A stretch of DNA of 64,000 bases from Begonia masoniana (taxonomy: Eukaryota; Streptophyta; Magnoliopsida; Cucurbitales; Begoniaceae), in contig CM039509.1 of NCBI GenBank assembly GCA_022432975.1, positions 9,191,575 to 9,255,574 on the forward strand, in the 5' to 3' direction. A program made the translations under genes and the position numbers. The notes under the pieces are model-generated. The model was not told the DNA's origin and did not search any database. It worked only from the letters and a program-made list of their open reading frames with translations. This document shows positions 35,151 to 48,395 of the stretch, piece after piece. Every line of letters begins with the position of its first letter. The stretch's first letter is position 1.

Positions 35151-35825
35151 CAAAGATAAATGTTAGTATTTTTTTTTTCTTCTTTTATTGAAAAATAGGT
35201 CCCCAAATACAAAATGTGCAAATAAATGACTTTTCATTTTCATGTCGATAGATCTTTCTATTAAAAGAAATTCAAGGTTAAAATGGTAACTGACAAAAAA
35301 TTCAACATCCACACTTTTATATATACTAGTTAATTTTACATGCTATTCATGTACATGTTATGAGAAAGTAATATACATAAAATATGTTATTTTTTAAAAG
35401 AATTTATTCCATGTCTTTTTTAATTTATTTCATATCTATTCTCCATATCTTTTGTTGTATATTTAACGTGAGGTTCTATAGTTTTGTATATTATCTAAAA
35501 ATTGTGTTCTAAAATTTAGAAATGAATGAACAACAAAACATTATGCTCCATTATAAAGAAATAAAAATAAAAATTATAATTAGAAAGAAAATAAATAAAT
35601 GTAGAAAACAAAAATAGAGTAATTGTCATAGACAAAGATATATGAATTAAAAAAATTAACACTCAATTAAAAATATGCATGTGCGTGTGTATTAAAAAAA
35701 ATATGACATGGAAATCTATGAGTAAAGAACATTAGTAATGACATTAAAACTGCAAAAATTAAATATATACATGACAAAATTTCATATCATAGTTATAAAA
35801 GTTGGTAGCAAAAAAAATTACAAGG
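35151..35825. other. AT-rich spacer left of element III
   Basis: Very AT-rich single-copy-looking DNA with poly(A) runs and no supported gene. It should continue, across the 26.7-kb insertion, into the sequence after 62577, since the two sides share the target duplication AATTC. Confidence 0.5.
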
Positions 35826-35830
35826 AATTC
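35826..35830. other. Target-site duplication AATTC, left copy, of element III
   Basis: AATTC lies immediately before TGTAACACCC and is repeated at 62573-62577 immediately after GGGGCTGTCACA. Five bases is the normal length for Ty3/gypsy integration. Confidence 0.9.
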
Positions 35831-37557
35831 TGTAACACCCAGCATTTTTGCCTATGTAATTTCTCCCCGAATCATTATGTGGGATTAATTTGCTATTAAT
35901 ACAATGAACGTTTTTTTGGAAACCAAATCGATGGAAATTATATATAGATACATATAAATATGTATATTTGGATAATGGGATAAAAACCAAACTAATATAT
36001 AAGTGAACAAAACTATTAGTTAGGAATGCATGGAGGGGTAAATTGGGAAGGAACTAAGGTTGGTGGGAGGGAGCCAATGGATGGTTGCCAAATGTCCATA
36101 ACTTGCTGAGAAACCTACCTATTCTCTTCTCTTCTACGTGAACCTTCACACTCATCCCTTCCTCTCTGTTTCCTCTCTTCCAGACGAAAATCATCCATCG
36201 AAGCACCTTCAATCTTCCTTGATTTTTCTTCTGTTTCTACCTAAGGTAAGCATCTGCTTATGTTAACGATTTTGGATAAGTTAAAATGTGAGTTTTGTGG
36301 AAGTTTAAGGTTACGATATTTTGAGAAAAACTCACTGTTTTTGGATGAAAACACATTAGTCTGTTTTCTAAAGGTTTGAAAGGAGTTTGCTGCATATTCT
36401 ACTAAGTTATTAGTTAGCATTTGCAGCTTTGCTCATATTCTCTACGTGCATGTTTTAGGTCCGTGCATAACCGAGACGTTCAAAGACTATCAACTCTACA
36501 GCAAACAGGTAAGTTCATATCCGTAGGTTGGCCCTTAAGGCCCTACATCACGGAGATACTAGGTATTACTTATGTCGGGTGGTTTCGGGTAGAGAAAGTT
36601 AGAGTTAAGTTCTGAGTTGTCTGTGTCACACATTACGTTCTGTTGTAATATTTCTGTTGTCTTCCGTTTTATGTTTAAGCACTGTAAATGCTCATGCATA
36701 CACGATTTTCCCGAAAGACATGCAAAAATTTTCTCTGCACGGTTTTGAAGTTAAGAAAGATAAAAAGTGACTGTAATGTATTGGTTAAGTACGGGACGGG
36801 GACTGACCTACTGTTCTGTACAGCTCTGTCTGTTCTGTTCTGTTTCTGTTCTGTAAATCTGTTATGTGCCTGTCGTGCACTTCCCAGTTCCCCTATAAGC
36901 CCCACTTATACCCCTCTGATAGATAAAAACAATGTTCTGCAATGTCACTGTATTCTGAAAAGTTCATGCATAGTATATGCATCACTGCATTTATGTGTTC
37001 TTACTGAGTTTTAGACTCATAGGTGAGCTCTCTGATGTAGGTACTGAAACCGTGGATGAGGACTTTGTGCCTCAAGATGATGGTTTGATGTAGTTGGCGG
37101 ATCGAGCTCATGGGGGTTGGTTGCTGCAGCCAGACACATTCTGTTTCTGTGAGGGTATTTTAAAATTATGTCAAGTCCTGTATAACTTTTGAAATTTTAA
37201 ACCGGTGTATAGGATTTGTGTTGATGTTTGAAAACCCCGTCTGGTGAAGTTTTGGTAAGGTATATCGAGTTCTGTACAGTTTTCCAGATCTTAAAACAAT
37301 GTATAAGTTCTGATGTTTAAGTTTTAAAAACTTTGTATTTGACAGTTGTGTATATTCTGAAGTACTCTGGAATTGTTTGGAATATTTCTCTTTTAGGGTG
37401 TGCATGGATTATCTCTGGTTTTAGAGTTATCCATGCAATCTGTTTCCTTAGAATTTTGTTGTGTTTTCTTGATATGCCCAAAATCATGTTGTGAATCATT
37501 TTTCTGAAGTGTAAAGCTTTCACACTTCCTGTTTTCACAATTTCTGTTCTTATGTAA

Positions 37558-40473
37558 TGTGACGACCCAAAACCGAACCCGATCGGGGTCCAGGATCGGA
37601 GCCGTCACTCCGGGACAGTGGACAGACAATGGGGACTATTTTTTTTTTAACATTAATAACAAAAACAAGGAGCAGAACATCAGGGACAGTCTGAACATTT
37701 TCGAAGCCTTAAAACTTCGCAGAGTGATAGAGTGTTCTCTGGAGTAGAAATTTAAAACAGGTTTCAATAATGGATAACAGAACATAAATTAACATAAGAC
37801 TGGCGGAGGAGGAAACACAATTCTTAAAACATTGCACACGGTATACTCCTCCTGAAGTTGAAGTCTGGAAAACATGAAAACAGGAAACAAAATGCAAGGG
37901 CAATTGAAAACAAATTACAGAAATACATATCAGAAGTAAAACGAAAAAGAGATTGATATATGAAAACAAACAGAAAGAACAGGAATAAACTAAGGCAAAC
38001 AGACGAAATTTAAAGCTGGGCGGAAGACGTAGGCGAAAGGCTGACGGAAGACTTAGTTTAAAACTAGAAGCAGTGATCAATTCAGAATAGACAAAAATGA
38101 ACAGGGTTCAGCGGAAGAGGCTGGGTAAAACTGGGCAGAAGAGCTTGGGTGACGTCAGCCGGAAGATGTAGTTTTAAACTGGGTGGAAGACTTATGCTGA
38201 CGTCAACCGGAAGACAAATACACTGGGCGGATGACTTGGATGACGTCAGCCGGAAGACAGAGTTTTAAACTGGGCGGAAGACTTATGCTGACGTCAACCG
38301 GAAGACAAATACACTGGGCGGATGACTTGGATGACGTCAGCCGGAAGACAGAGTTTTAAACTGGGCGGAAGACTTATGCTGACGTCAACCGGAAGACAAA
38401 TACACTGGGTGGATGACTTGGATGACGTCAGCCGGAAGACAGAGTTTTAAACTGGGCGGAAGACTTATGCTGACGTCAACCGGAAGACAAATACACTGGG
38501 CAGATGACTTGGATGACGTCAGCCGGAAGATAGAGTTTTAAACTGGGCGGAAGACTTATGCTGACGTCTAATTCAGATACGACAAAAGATGTACAGTGGT
38601 CACCGGTGGATATAGTTTTAAAAACAGCAGTGAACGAGATCGGAAGATGCAGCTTTTAGGGTAAAACTTGACAACTTTAGCAGGAAGGAATACGAACAGA
38701 AAACTTCAAACAGAAAGTATGAGGGCTTCAAACCCTCAAACCCGATTCTAAACACAGTTTTAGTACATGATAGAAGCTAGAAAGCCTAACAAAAAAATTC
38801 AGGAAAAACAACTACAAGGATTACTCCATAACCAGAGACAATCCATATACAGATTTTCAGCAGATTCCAGAATGATTTCAATACATTTCAAAACATAAAT
38901 ACAACTGTCAAATACAGAGGTTTTAGACATCAAGACAGATTTCATTACATTACAGAGTTTCTACAGAGTTTTTCTAAAACCAGAACATCAGATCCTAACT
39001 AAAATTCACAGGCAGTATTTTCTCTTTCAAAAAAAACTTAAACCTCAGAGCAGATATATGTCTGGCTGCAGCAACCACCCCATGAACACGATCCACCCTC
39101 TACTTTAGATCATCATTTTGAGGAACAAGATCCTCGGTTTCCGATTCAGTACCTACATCAGAGAGTTCACCTATGAGTCTAAAACTCAGTAAGGACATAA
39201 TACAGATGCAGTGATGCAAAATGCTATGCATGCAGTTTTCAGAATACAGTGACAGATCAGAACTTTACGTTACAGTGGCAGAAGAATTAAGTGGGGCTTA
39301 TAGGGGAGCTGGTTCAGTATGTGCACTATCAGGCACAACAGTTTTCAGATTCCCAGGGAGGGATAAAACCAGAGGGTCCTTGCTAGGGATAAATTTTCAG
39401 AATCCCAGGGAGGGATAAAACCAGAGGGCCAGTCCCCGTCCCGCACTTAACCAGTACATTACAGACAGTCAGATTTTATCTTGTTTAGTTTCAAATAGTG
39501 TACAGAAATAAGCTTTGCATGGATTTTCAGTAAAACGTGTATGCATGACAGTCTCAGTGCCTGAACCTATAACAGCAGACATCAGAAATAACAGGGCATA
39601 TTGTGAAACAGAAAACAGACAACTCGGGACATGAGCTGAACAGACAACATAAAACACAAACTGAACAGAAGCTATAACATTTCTACCCAAAACTACCCGA
39701 CAGGACTGGGATCCTAGTACCTCTGTGATGTAGGGCCTTAAGGGCCGAATCTATGCATATGAACTTACCTGTTTGCAGTAATGCAGTGAGCTCAAACGCC
39801 CCTGGAAAGTTCGGATCTGTAAAATGAATGTACAGAATTTAAACATGCTACAAATGCTAACTAATACCTCGTAGGAAATGCAGCAAACACATTTCAACTC
39901 TTTAGAAAACACAACAATGTGTTTTCATCCAAAAGCAGTGAGTTTTCACCAAATACCGAAACCCTAAACTTTAGTAAAAACTCACATTAAACTTGTCCAA
40001 ACTTGTTAGCATTAAAAGACGCTCACCTTTGCTGAAGAGAACGGAGAAATGCTGGGGAAACAAAGTGTGGAAGTTTTGTTTTAATCGCCTGGAAGAGAGA
40101 AAGCCGAGAGAGATGGGAGGAAGTAGAGAAGTGAATGAAAACTCACGTAGGAGGATGAACTTAGCTTCCTCAACAAGTTGCCACTTGTCAAACATCCATT
40201 GGCTTACTCCCACCAACCTTAATTTCTCTCCAATTTACCCTCCGATGCATTACAAACTAAATGTCTTATCTAGTTACATATTAGCTTGGCTCTCCAATTG
40301 AATTTGTTGCATAAATTCTCCAATCCGTTTTCTCTAAACATTCACTTTATTTCTGTAAGGTATTATAACACTTTAATAAAATTACGCATTTTAATAACAG
40401 CCAATATATAGCCAATATATTCCATTTAATAGTTTGAGGAATAATTAACATGGCAAAAATGCCGGGTGTTACA
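37558..40473 (-). repeat. Solo LTR (2916 bp) inside the 5' LTR of element III
   Basis: On the plus strand it runs from TGTGACGACCCAAAACCG to GCCGGGTGTTACA. It is flanked by a perfect TGTAA duplication (37553-37557 and 40474-40478). The uninterrupted version of the target can be read in the 3' LTR at about 61540. No internal region is present, so it is a recombination product of a full element. Its minus-strand exon 3 begins at 39152 and reads TESETEDLVPQNDDLK before a stop. Confidence 0.95.
38130..38580. repeat. 91-bp LTR minisatellite with paired TGACGTCA
   Basis: About five units start ACTGGGCGGAAGACTTATG (for example 38269, 38360 and 38451). Each carries two TGACGTCA octamers in different contexts (GCTGACGTCAACC and GATGACGTCAGCC). 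TGACGTCA is the classic palindromic target of bZIP (TGA/CREB-like) factors. Whether it is bound here is inference. Confidence 0.9.
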
Positions 40474-41495
40474 TGTAATCCTGTCAAAAGTTGTCAAATT
40501 CTGCCCTTTTAAACTACATCTTCCGATCACGTCCACCGCTGCTTTAAATTCACTTCTACACCTGCCCGTTTTAAAAATCACGTCCACAGCTACTTGTAAA
40601 TTCATATCCACCGCTGCCCGTTTAAAACTGCATCCACCGCTATCTTTACAATTTTATCTTCCGCCTGACGTCATCTGTTTTGTCTTATTCACATCCACCG
40701 GTGAACAGTGCACTTCTGCCTGCCTCCACCGCTGCCACTGTTCAATTTTGTCTTATTCACATCCACCGGTGAACAGTGCACTTCTGCCTGTCTCCACCGC
40801 TGCCACTGTTCAATTTTGTCTTATTCACATCCACCGGTGAACAGTGCACTTCTGTCTGCATACCCTGTTGCCTTTAAAATTTACATCATCCGCCTGACGT
40901 CATCTATTTTGTTTTATTCATATCCACCGTTCTCTTTTGTTTATTCTCATCCACCACTGCCACTGTTCACTTTTGTCTTATTCGCATCCACCGCTAGTTT
41001 ATATTGCTCGCCCAGTTTATTTACTTCTTTTGCCCTACATCACCTGATCCCGTCATTCACTGTCGCCTTTCTTCTGACAAAATTTCCAGTTTTGTTTTCC
41101 ATTTTATTAGGTTTTCCACGGTATGCTAAGTCATTCATTTCTGTCTGTTTATTTTCATCGTTGAAATTCTAGTGTTCCAACCCTCTCCTTGTCTGCCAGA
41201 ACCCCGTGTAAGTCGAAGTTAAGTTTTAGTGAGAATACCAGAACTATTTTCATTTCTTCTTGCTTCCAGCCTTCCTGTTTTCTTCTGTCATTCATTTTGT
41301 ATTTCGATTTTTTTTACTGTTTCCCGTTTTACTTTCAAATCCAGAGAATGTTTTCTTCCTCTGTAAAGTTTTCAAGGGTCGTTTTAAAAGTCCAGTCTGT
41401 TATAAAAATAAAAAATAAAAATATGTCTCATTTTTCTGTTAAACGTCCGGAGTGATGGCTCCTCGGCCCGATCGGGTTTGGGGCTGTCACAGTTA

Positions 41496-41513
41496 TGGTA
41501 TCAGAGAGGCAAG
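41496..41513 (+). promoter_or_regulatory. Primer-binding site of element III
   Basis: TGGTATCAGAGAGGCAAG lies four bases after the LTR end and is of the tRNA-iMet type. Confidence 0.87.
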
Positions 41514-41654
41514 GTTTTAAAAACGATTCTGTAAAAATGTCTGACTGCACAACCCGCCACGTGAGATCGCTCCACCAACTGTAAGTGTTTAAGTTTCTGT
41601 ACCTGTTTTGTTTATTAAGTTAAGTTCGTTAATATGTATAGGGTTTTCTTAAAA

Positions 41655-44190
41655 ATGGTGAGAGGACAACAGGATGAAGCAAGCGAAAATTCTCGTACCA
41701 TTGACAGATTAACTGAGCTAGTGGGTGTACAGTCCCGCATGGTGGAACGTATGATGGCCCGAGAAGACAACGGGAATAATAGTAATAATCAGGGGAATGC
41801 TTCACGCGACACCAGTGGAGATAGATTCAGGCAACTCCAGCCGCCTACATTTGATGGACTATCTACTGATCCAACTCACGCTGAGGAATTGGTCCGGCAG
41901 ATAGAGAGAATGTTTAGATGCGCAGAGGTGGAAGAAAATAAGAAAGTCCTATGTGCCACGTACCAGCTCACCAAGAATGCAGGATTTTGGTGGGACACCT
42001 TCCAGTCAACAACAGTGGCGTTAAGCTGGGAGGGATTTAAACGAATATTCTATGAGAAGTATTTTGACAGAAGTGCAAAGAAGGAAAAGATGATGGAATT
42101 CTCTTGGCTACGACAGTATGGATCGGTGGCCGAATATGTTCTGAAGTTTGAATCCTTATCCCATTATGCACCAATTTATTCAGGGTTTGAAGCTGGACCT
42201 CTTACGAGGGATTTCATATGGGGATTTGACGAGGCCCCGTATACGAAGGTGGTGGCCAAGGCTTATGAGTTGGAGGCCTTAGAAATGAAGTCCCAAAGAC
42301 AGAGAGATTCATTGAAGAGATTTCCCTGTGATGCCCCTCAACAACAACAACAACAAAGGGGTCAAAATTTGCAAACTCAACAGCAATAGAACAGGGGCAT
42401 TAAGAGGCCCAATGACACCATCACTTATCAAGACAAGGGAAAGAGACCAATGGGGACTCCTCAACTTTCAGCGTGCCCGCGATGCCAGAAAATTCATAGG
42501 GGAGAATGTAGACTCATAACCGGCCAATGCTTTTGATGTGGCAAAGAAGGCCATCACGTCCGGGATTGCCCAATGCCGGATACGAGACCAAATCAGGCCG
42601 TACCTAGAGTTTTTACAATGATGGAGGATGTTGAGGATGCCGCTCAGCACAAAGCAATTACAGGTACAATTTCAATATGTGATGCACCTGTTTATACCTT
42701 GTGGGACACAGGGGCCACACATTCGTTTGTGGCCATGGACTTCTTATTTAGACAGAAGTTTTGTTGTACGCCGTCAGATCAGCCCTACAGCATTATGCTA
42801 CCGTCCGGAGAGTTTATGCACTCCGAGCAGGTTGTAAGGGGTGCTATAATGTCAGTAGGGGACCAGAAGTTGTATGCCAACCTTATCGTCATCGGTATGA
42901 AAGGATACGATGTTATTCTAGGGATGGACTGGCTGTTTAGACATCACGCCACCATCAACTGCAGGTCCGGGCTAGTGTCGTTTAAGCGCCCAAACGAGGT
43001 AGAGTTCTCCTATCAGGTAATACCAAAGAAACACCATATGCCTGTTATATCTTCCTTGAAAGCTCAACAACTGAAGAGGTCAGGATGCATCGGATTTCTT
43101 GCCCATGTAGTAGATGTTCAAAGGCAAAGTGAGGCAGAACTTCAAAATATTTTGGTAGTTCGAGACTTCTCAGAGGTTTTCTTAGATGACTTACCGGGAT
43201 TGCCACCTGATCGTGAAATCGAATTTGAAATTGAAGTATATCCTGGTGTTGAAGAATCCGTACCGTATGGCGCTAATTGAACTGAGGGAGTTGAAGACTC
43301 AGCTAAAGGAATTGGTGGACAAGGGCTTTGTGCACCCTAGCTTCTCTCCGTGGGGTGCTCCTGTCCTATTTGTTAAGAAGAAGGATGGGTCCCTACGCAT
43401 GTGCATTGATTACCGTGAGCTGAACAAATTGACCATCAAAAATAAGTACCCGTTTCCGCGGATCGACGATTTATTTGACCAACTACAAGGGGCTCTGGTA
43501 TTGTCGAAGATCGATTTGCACTCCGGTTATTACCAGTTGAAGGTCAGGGCTGATGATATTCCAAAGACCGCCTTCAGGACCCGGTACGGACACTACGAGT
43601 TCTTGGTAATGTCTTTCAGATTGACTAATGCATCGACGGCATTCATGGACTTGATGAACAGGATATTCCAAAATTTTTTGGATCAATTTGTAATCGTTTT
43701 CATTGACGACATTCTGGTCTACTCCAGAAGTGAGGTTGAACACAAGGAGCACCTGGCAATTATGCTATCGACTCTGAAACAGCACTGATTGTATGCCAAA
43801 CTGTCGAAGTGCAAATTCTGATTGAGCAGGATTAACTTCCTAGGCCATGTGGTGTCGGCAGAAGGAGTGTCCGTGGATCCAGCCAAGATTCTGGCAGTGA
43901 AAGAATGGCCGAAACCGAGAAATGCCAGTGAGGTACAGAGTTTTATCAGGTAAGCTGGTTATTACAGAAAGTTTATTAAGGGATTTTCTGTAATAGCGAA
44001 GCCTATGACCAGCTTAACGAGGAAGGACGTCAAGTTCAAGTGGTCTGAAGCTTGTGAGGTGAGTTTTCAGACACTTAAGCAGAAATTAACCGCTGCTCCT
44101 CTGTTAGTATTGCCAGTTGAAGACGGCAAATTAAGCATATACTGTGATGCGTCCAAGATTGGCTTGGGATGTGTACTAATGTAAGAAGAG
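41655..44190 (+). pseudogene. gag-pol: gag-PR-RT and start of RNase H of element III, heavily decayed
   Basis: This is the left portion of a chromovirus polyprotein starting MVRGQQDEASEN (ATG 41655). The gag core is recognisable but has lost about 36 bp near 42172 at a repeated GCA. TAG at 42387 ends the first frame. A CGA-to-TGA change sits inside the zinc knuckle (TGCTTTTGATGTGG, about 42535). Protease DTGATHSF and RT up to [10 protein letters not shown] remain. An 11-bp loss near 43250 shifts the frame. Further stops at 43786 and about 43820 sit where tandem-element copies have CGG and TGG. It ends at '[14 protein letters not shown]', where element A has inserted. Most stops are explained by C-to-T or G-to-A changes. 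Confidence 0.92.
44186..44190. other. Target-site duplication AAGAG, left copy, of element A
   Basis: AAGAG precedes TGTAGCACCC at 44191 and recurs at 57969-57973 after GGGGCGTTACA. The RNase H coding sequence of element III resumes directly after it. Confidence 0.93.
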
Positions 44191-44236
44191 TGTAGCACCC
44201 GGTTCTATTGAACCGAATTTAACTAACCATTTATAA

Positions 44237-46710
44237 TGTAACACCCGGAATTTCTGTTTGCACGGTTTATTTCTGTTTACGCAATTTATAGCTCTACGTG
44301 TCGTTATACAGCGGTGTTGTAGTCGGAATCGTGAGCGGAAAATTTCTACCAGTAACAAAGAAATTATTTTGAGGCTATTGGAAAAGATAAATTTATGGAA
44401 ATCCAATTGAAAACGGACTAAATAACCGTTAGATTAAATGATTTAAGGTTGAGGGCAAGATGGTAATTAGGATTATTATTATTATTATTATTATTATTAT
44501 AAAATAAAAACACAAACCCCTGTTACCCTTTCTTCCCCACGCAAAAGAGAACTCCAGAGCTTCTTCCCTCTCTCGCCTCTGTTCTCCTCGCACGCCGACG
44601 ACGGTTCTCGGTCGAATACCGATTCTTCAACCGTTCTTTCGTATTTCTTCTCCGTTCCGTCGATTAAGGTGCATTTGAGTGGTTTGTAACTTTCGATTTA
44701 GGGTTAGATTTGAGGAGAAATTTGTGGATTGGAGATTTAGGGTTATGAGATTTGGATGTATTGTTAGATTTTTAATGTTTATGATTATTAATGGTCGAGT
44801 TTTTATTGAATTGGAAGTGAGAAATCATGAATACCCGTTAGTGTTGAAAATATCATTTTACTGCATAATTGGGCTCCGAATTCCTGAGATTAATCGAGGG
44901 GTCTAACTCGATAATTGGTTATTGCATGCTAAAGTAGACGTTATGGGTGATCTATAGACGTTTGAATCATCGAATTTGGATTTAAATTGGAATTGTTGTG
45001 AATTTTTTGAATATTGATAAAAATCTGGAAATTTAAGTTTTATTCAGAGCAGCTTCGGTTTCTGCTATATTCGGCCAGGCTGATGATACTGGGTTATTGA
45101 ATGACTTTAACCATTAAAAACTAGACACCTTAAGGTTTGCTTAGCACCTTGAACCATCGAATTCGGACATGTATTCAATTTATTACGAATTTTTGAAGTT
45201 GGATGAAAAGTTATGATTTAAGAAAACAGCAGATTCGGTTTTGGTCTTTCTGCTAGGTTATGTGAATGGTTTTTGATAAATGAGCTTCACCATTAGAAAG
45301 TAGACATTCTATGGAGTCCGTAGCCGCTTGAATCATCCAAAACGGACAAATGTAGGATTAGTTACGCGATTTCAAAGTTTGGCCAAAATAGAGGGATTTC
45401 GAATTCTAGGAGTTTTGGGTGAAACATTAGTTTTCTTTCGAGAGTTTGATAATGAGGTTTAGAGGAAGTTGAATTAACGGTATATATTATATTTTATAGG
45501 TTCTCCAATTCCCCGGTTTAACGAACGATCTACGAGAAGTTGCTAAGGACGTCAGGTAAGTAGTGTACGTAGGTGCATTTGCCTTTGGGCCTACATCACA
45601 GTTCGGTAGGTTTGCGTGCATGTGTGTTTTATGTTTCATGTATCATGTATAGTAGATCATGCATCATGTTTTTATGATACGAGAACAAAACGAAAATGAA
45701 TTTCCATATTTTTTTATGAAATGAAACAGTAAGATGTGAATCAGAAGAACAAACAGTAAGATACGTAAGAAGATAATAAAGGTGGGGTTGAGTGGCCTTG
45801 TCCTGAGAGGTGGACCGCGAGGTGTGTCACTTCTTCCTCCGCTTTACGTGGTGGCCTTGTCCCGTGAGGTGGACCACGAGGTGTGTCACTTTTACTAGGT
45901 CGAGGTCGGCCTTGTCCCGTGAGATGGACCGCGAGGTGTGTCGCTTTGACCTAGAACGTAAAGAAGAATCCAGTAGTAAGATAAAGAAATAATGAGAATG
46001 ATACGGAAACGAAAGTAGAAACGAAAACAGAAACGACAGTAGAGATTGCATATGTTAGGATGTGCATGGTTTTTATTATTATTTTTATTATGCATTACTT
46101 GCTTAGCATTAGGCTAATAGATGAGTTCTGTGATGTAGGTGATGAGGTGATTTCTGGTGAGTACTCAGAGCATGTTCAGGACTAGGTGGCAGTTGAAGAA
46201 GTGCGCTCGTGGGACGATCCGGCCGGCTGTTAGGGCGTTTTGACCATAGTGTGTGGGTGAACATTTTGAAGTCATTTTAAAATTTTGTTGAATCATTTTG
46301 GGTCGTATAGTCGGATTTGAACTTTTATTAGTTAATCTTGATGCATACAAATATTTTTTTGGTACTGGATGAGGATTCTACGGATGATAGTTTTGATTAA
46401 TTGATTTGAGAATAAAATTTGCAGGATGTTTTGGTTTTTCAAGAGAATTAGGTGTTATGCTGCCCAAAATTTTTTAAAGAAATGTTATTTTGAATTATAC
46501 GAATAATGTTTACCTTTTTATTCAAAATTTTATTAAAGTTAACATTTTTTTTTTTACGAAAGTCTTCCGTTGAAATGTTTAAATTATTTTAAACGTGTTT
46601 AAATGATGATATTAATGTGTTGAGGAAAGTTTTAAATTTTTCATGAATTTTCTAGTATGGTTTAGTAAGTGAACGTAGCGGACCGGGTTCGGATAACTCG
46701 GGGCGTTACA
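44237..46710 (+). repeat. Solo LTR (2474 bp) inside the 5' LTR of element A
   Basis: It runs from TGTAACACCCGGAATTTCTG to ACTCGGGGCGTTACA, a family distinct from the others. Comparison with the 3' LTR at 53450 shows the insertion point in TTATAATGTGAGG. The left flank ends TATAA, while the right flank reads TATGTGAGG, as if a TATAA duplication has since lost three bases. An (ATT)n run (about 44473-44500) adjoins a TATAAAATAAAA box. Exon 2 is 45500-45555 between a TTATAG acceptor and a GTCAG|GTAAGT donor. Exon 3 begins at 46139 and reads to TAG at 46183. Three roughly 58-bp repeats of a GTGGCCTTGTCC...GCGAGGTGTGTC block lie at 45790-45950. Confidence 0.88.
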
Positions 46711-48180
46711 TATGTGAGGATTTGGGAGAAAATGATGATTAGGTTAATAAATAACTATGCAAGGGCAAAAGAGTAATTAGCATTTTGAAAAGTGGAAAAT
46801 GTATTTAAGGAAGGGTTTAATGAGGTTTAGCCGCCACTATTCCCTCATTTCTCCTTTCTCGGTATTCAGCTCAGGCTCAACAGAACTCCAGGCGATTCTC
46901 CTTACCGATCCTCATTCCTCAACTAGGTAAGTTTTCCTTTCGTTCACTTGAGATTTCAGCGGTTAGATAGCAGAGGGAGCGCAATGTGTGTGTGTTATGT
47001 CGATATTGTGAATGAATGGAGTTCGGGATTTAGTACTGAGCTGAGGGTGTATGATGACCAGAACTTCCACACTAGCTCCTTAGGTTTCTGAGTGATGTAG
47101 GATACAGTTAGTGGTAATCTAATCGGTATTCTGCTTATGAAACTAGGTGGGCAAGGCTTCCAGAGTAGTTGAAAACGAATGATTTCCAGGAGATCAGGTA
47201 AGTAATGTTTGCTTGTGCCTTCGGGCCTACATCACAAAACGTTAGGTTTGTATTTACTTGGATGTGTTTGTATGCCATGCATCATGTTTTCAAAATGTAT
47301 ACGAAAATGAATTTGAATACATATTGGTATGGAGAGGATTGAATGTGATGAAACAGCAAAGTGAATCAGACTTACTGTTAAGGGAATTAATCCGCCCCTT
47401 AATGAGACAGTGGATATAAATATACTTTGGAAGAGCTGATCCAACTTCCAATTTCACAGGGGGATCTGAACATGTGAATCAGATTTACTGTTAAGGGAAT
47501 TAATCCGCCCCTTAATGAGTCAGTGGATAAATACTTTGGGAGAGTTGATCCAACTCCCAATTTCACAGGGGGATCTGAATCAGAAACGATGAATGAGCAA
47601 CTGAGATGAGAAAGTAGAAACTGCATGATTAGGAGTTTATGTTTCAGTAATTCATTTCATTTTGCATTACTTACTTAGCATTAGGCTAATAGATGAGTTT
47701 TGTGATGTAGGTGAAGAAGTGACAGCAGGTGTGTTTACTGAGTTCACTGAGTACTAGACGGGTTGGAGGAGTGCACCTATTCAATGTTCTGGCAGCTGAT
47801 GGGGCGGTTTAACTGATGTCTGTCAGTGAGGAGGACTAGTAGTTAAAGATTCAGTCTGAGTATGTTGAGTTTTCATGACAGAATTGATTTCAAAGTTTTT
47901 AACATGTTTTGAGTTTTTCCTTCCTGATAACCGTATCATGTTGGGTCTAGATGTTAGTACTTGCTAAATTTTGAGTAATGCAATGGTTGAATCGTTTCTG
48001 AATGATTTCAGTAGAGTAAGTAAATCCTTTTCTGTAGTTGGAGTAGTGTTTTATAACGAGGAGTTGATGAAATGTTGTTTTGCTCTCTATCGGTAGATGA
48101 TGACTATCGGTAGATGTTGAGTCATGGTTAAGTTGTCTATCGGAAGATGTTGTGTAGGTTTTTGTCGTCTAGCGATCGGC

Positions 48181-48395
48181 AGATGAAGTTATGTTGACTT
48201 CATCGGCAGATGAATTTGTGTTGACTTCATCGGCAGATGAAGTTGTGTATGAAGTTATGTTGACTTCATCGGCAGATGAATTTGTGTTGACTTCATCGGC
48301 AGATGAATTTGTGTTGACTTCATCGGCAGATGAAGTTGTGTTGACTTCATCGGCAGATGATGCTGCGTTGACGTCATCGGCAGATGGTAATGCGT
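48181..48395 (+). repeat. 27-bp LTR minisatellite, eight units (5' LTR copy)
   Basis: Units are built on the near-palindrome CTTCATCGGCAGATGAAG with an ATTTGTGTTGA-type spacer. One longer unit has an inserted GTTGTGTATGAA, and the last two are diverged (GATGATGCTGCG and GATGGTAATGCG). The same array is hugely expanded in the 3' LTR. Confidence 0.93.

Larger units (their letters stand above)
35831..41491 (+). repeat. 5' LTR of element III, interrupted by a solo LTR
   Basis: The LTR proper is 35831-37557 plus 40479-41491. A TATA-like cluster TATATATAGATACATATAAA lies at about 35938. The CTAAG|GTAAGC donor is at 36246, exon 2 is 36459-36508, the CAG|GTAAGT donor is at 36509, and the TGATGTAG acceptor precedes exon 3 (37041), which reads to TAG at 37091. 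Three 68-bp repeats (about 40682-40875) carry CCACCGGTGAACAGTGCACT. TGACGTCAT motifs lie near 40668 and 40893. It ends GGGGCTGTCACA. Confidence 0.93.

Noticed and set aside
44473..44500. (ATT)n microsatellite as a separate feature of interest
   Set aside because: It is a short simple repeat next to the TATA-like box of a solo LTR and is noted within that LTR entry.
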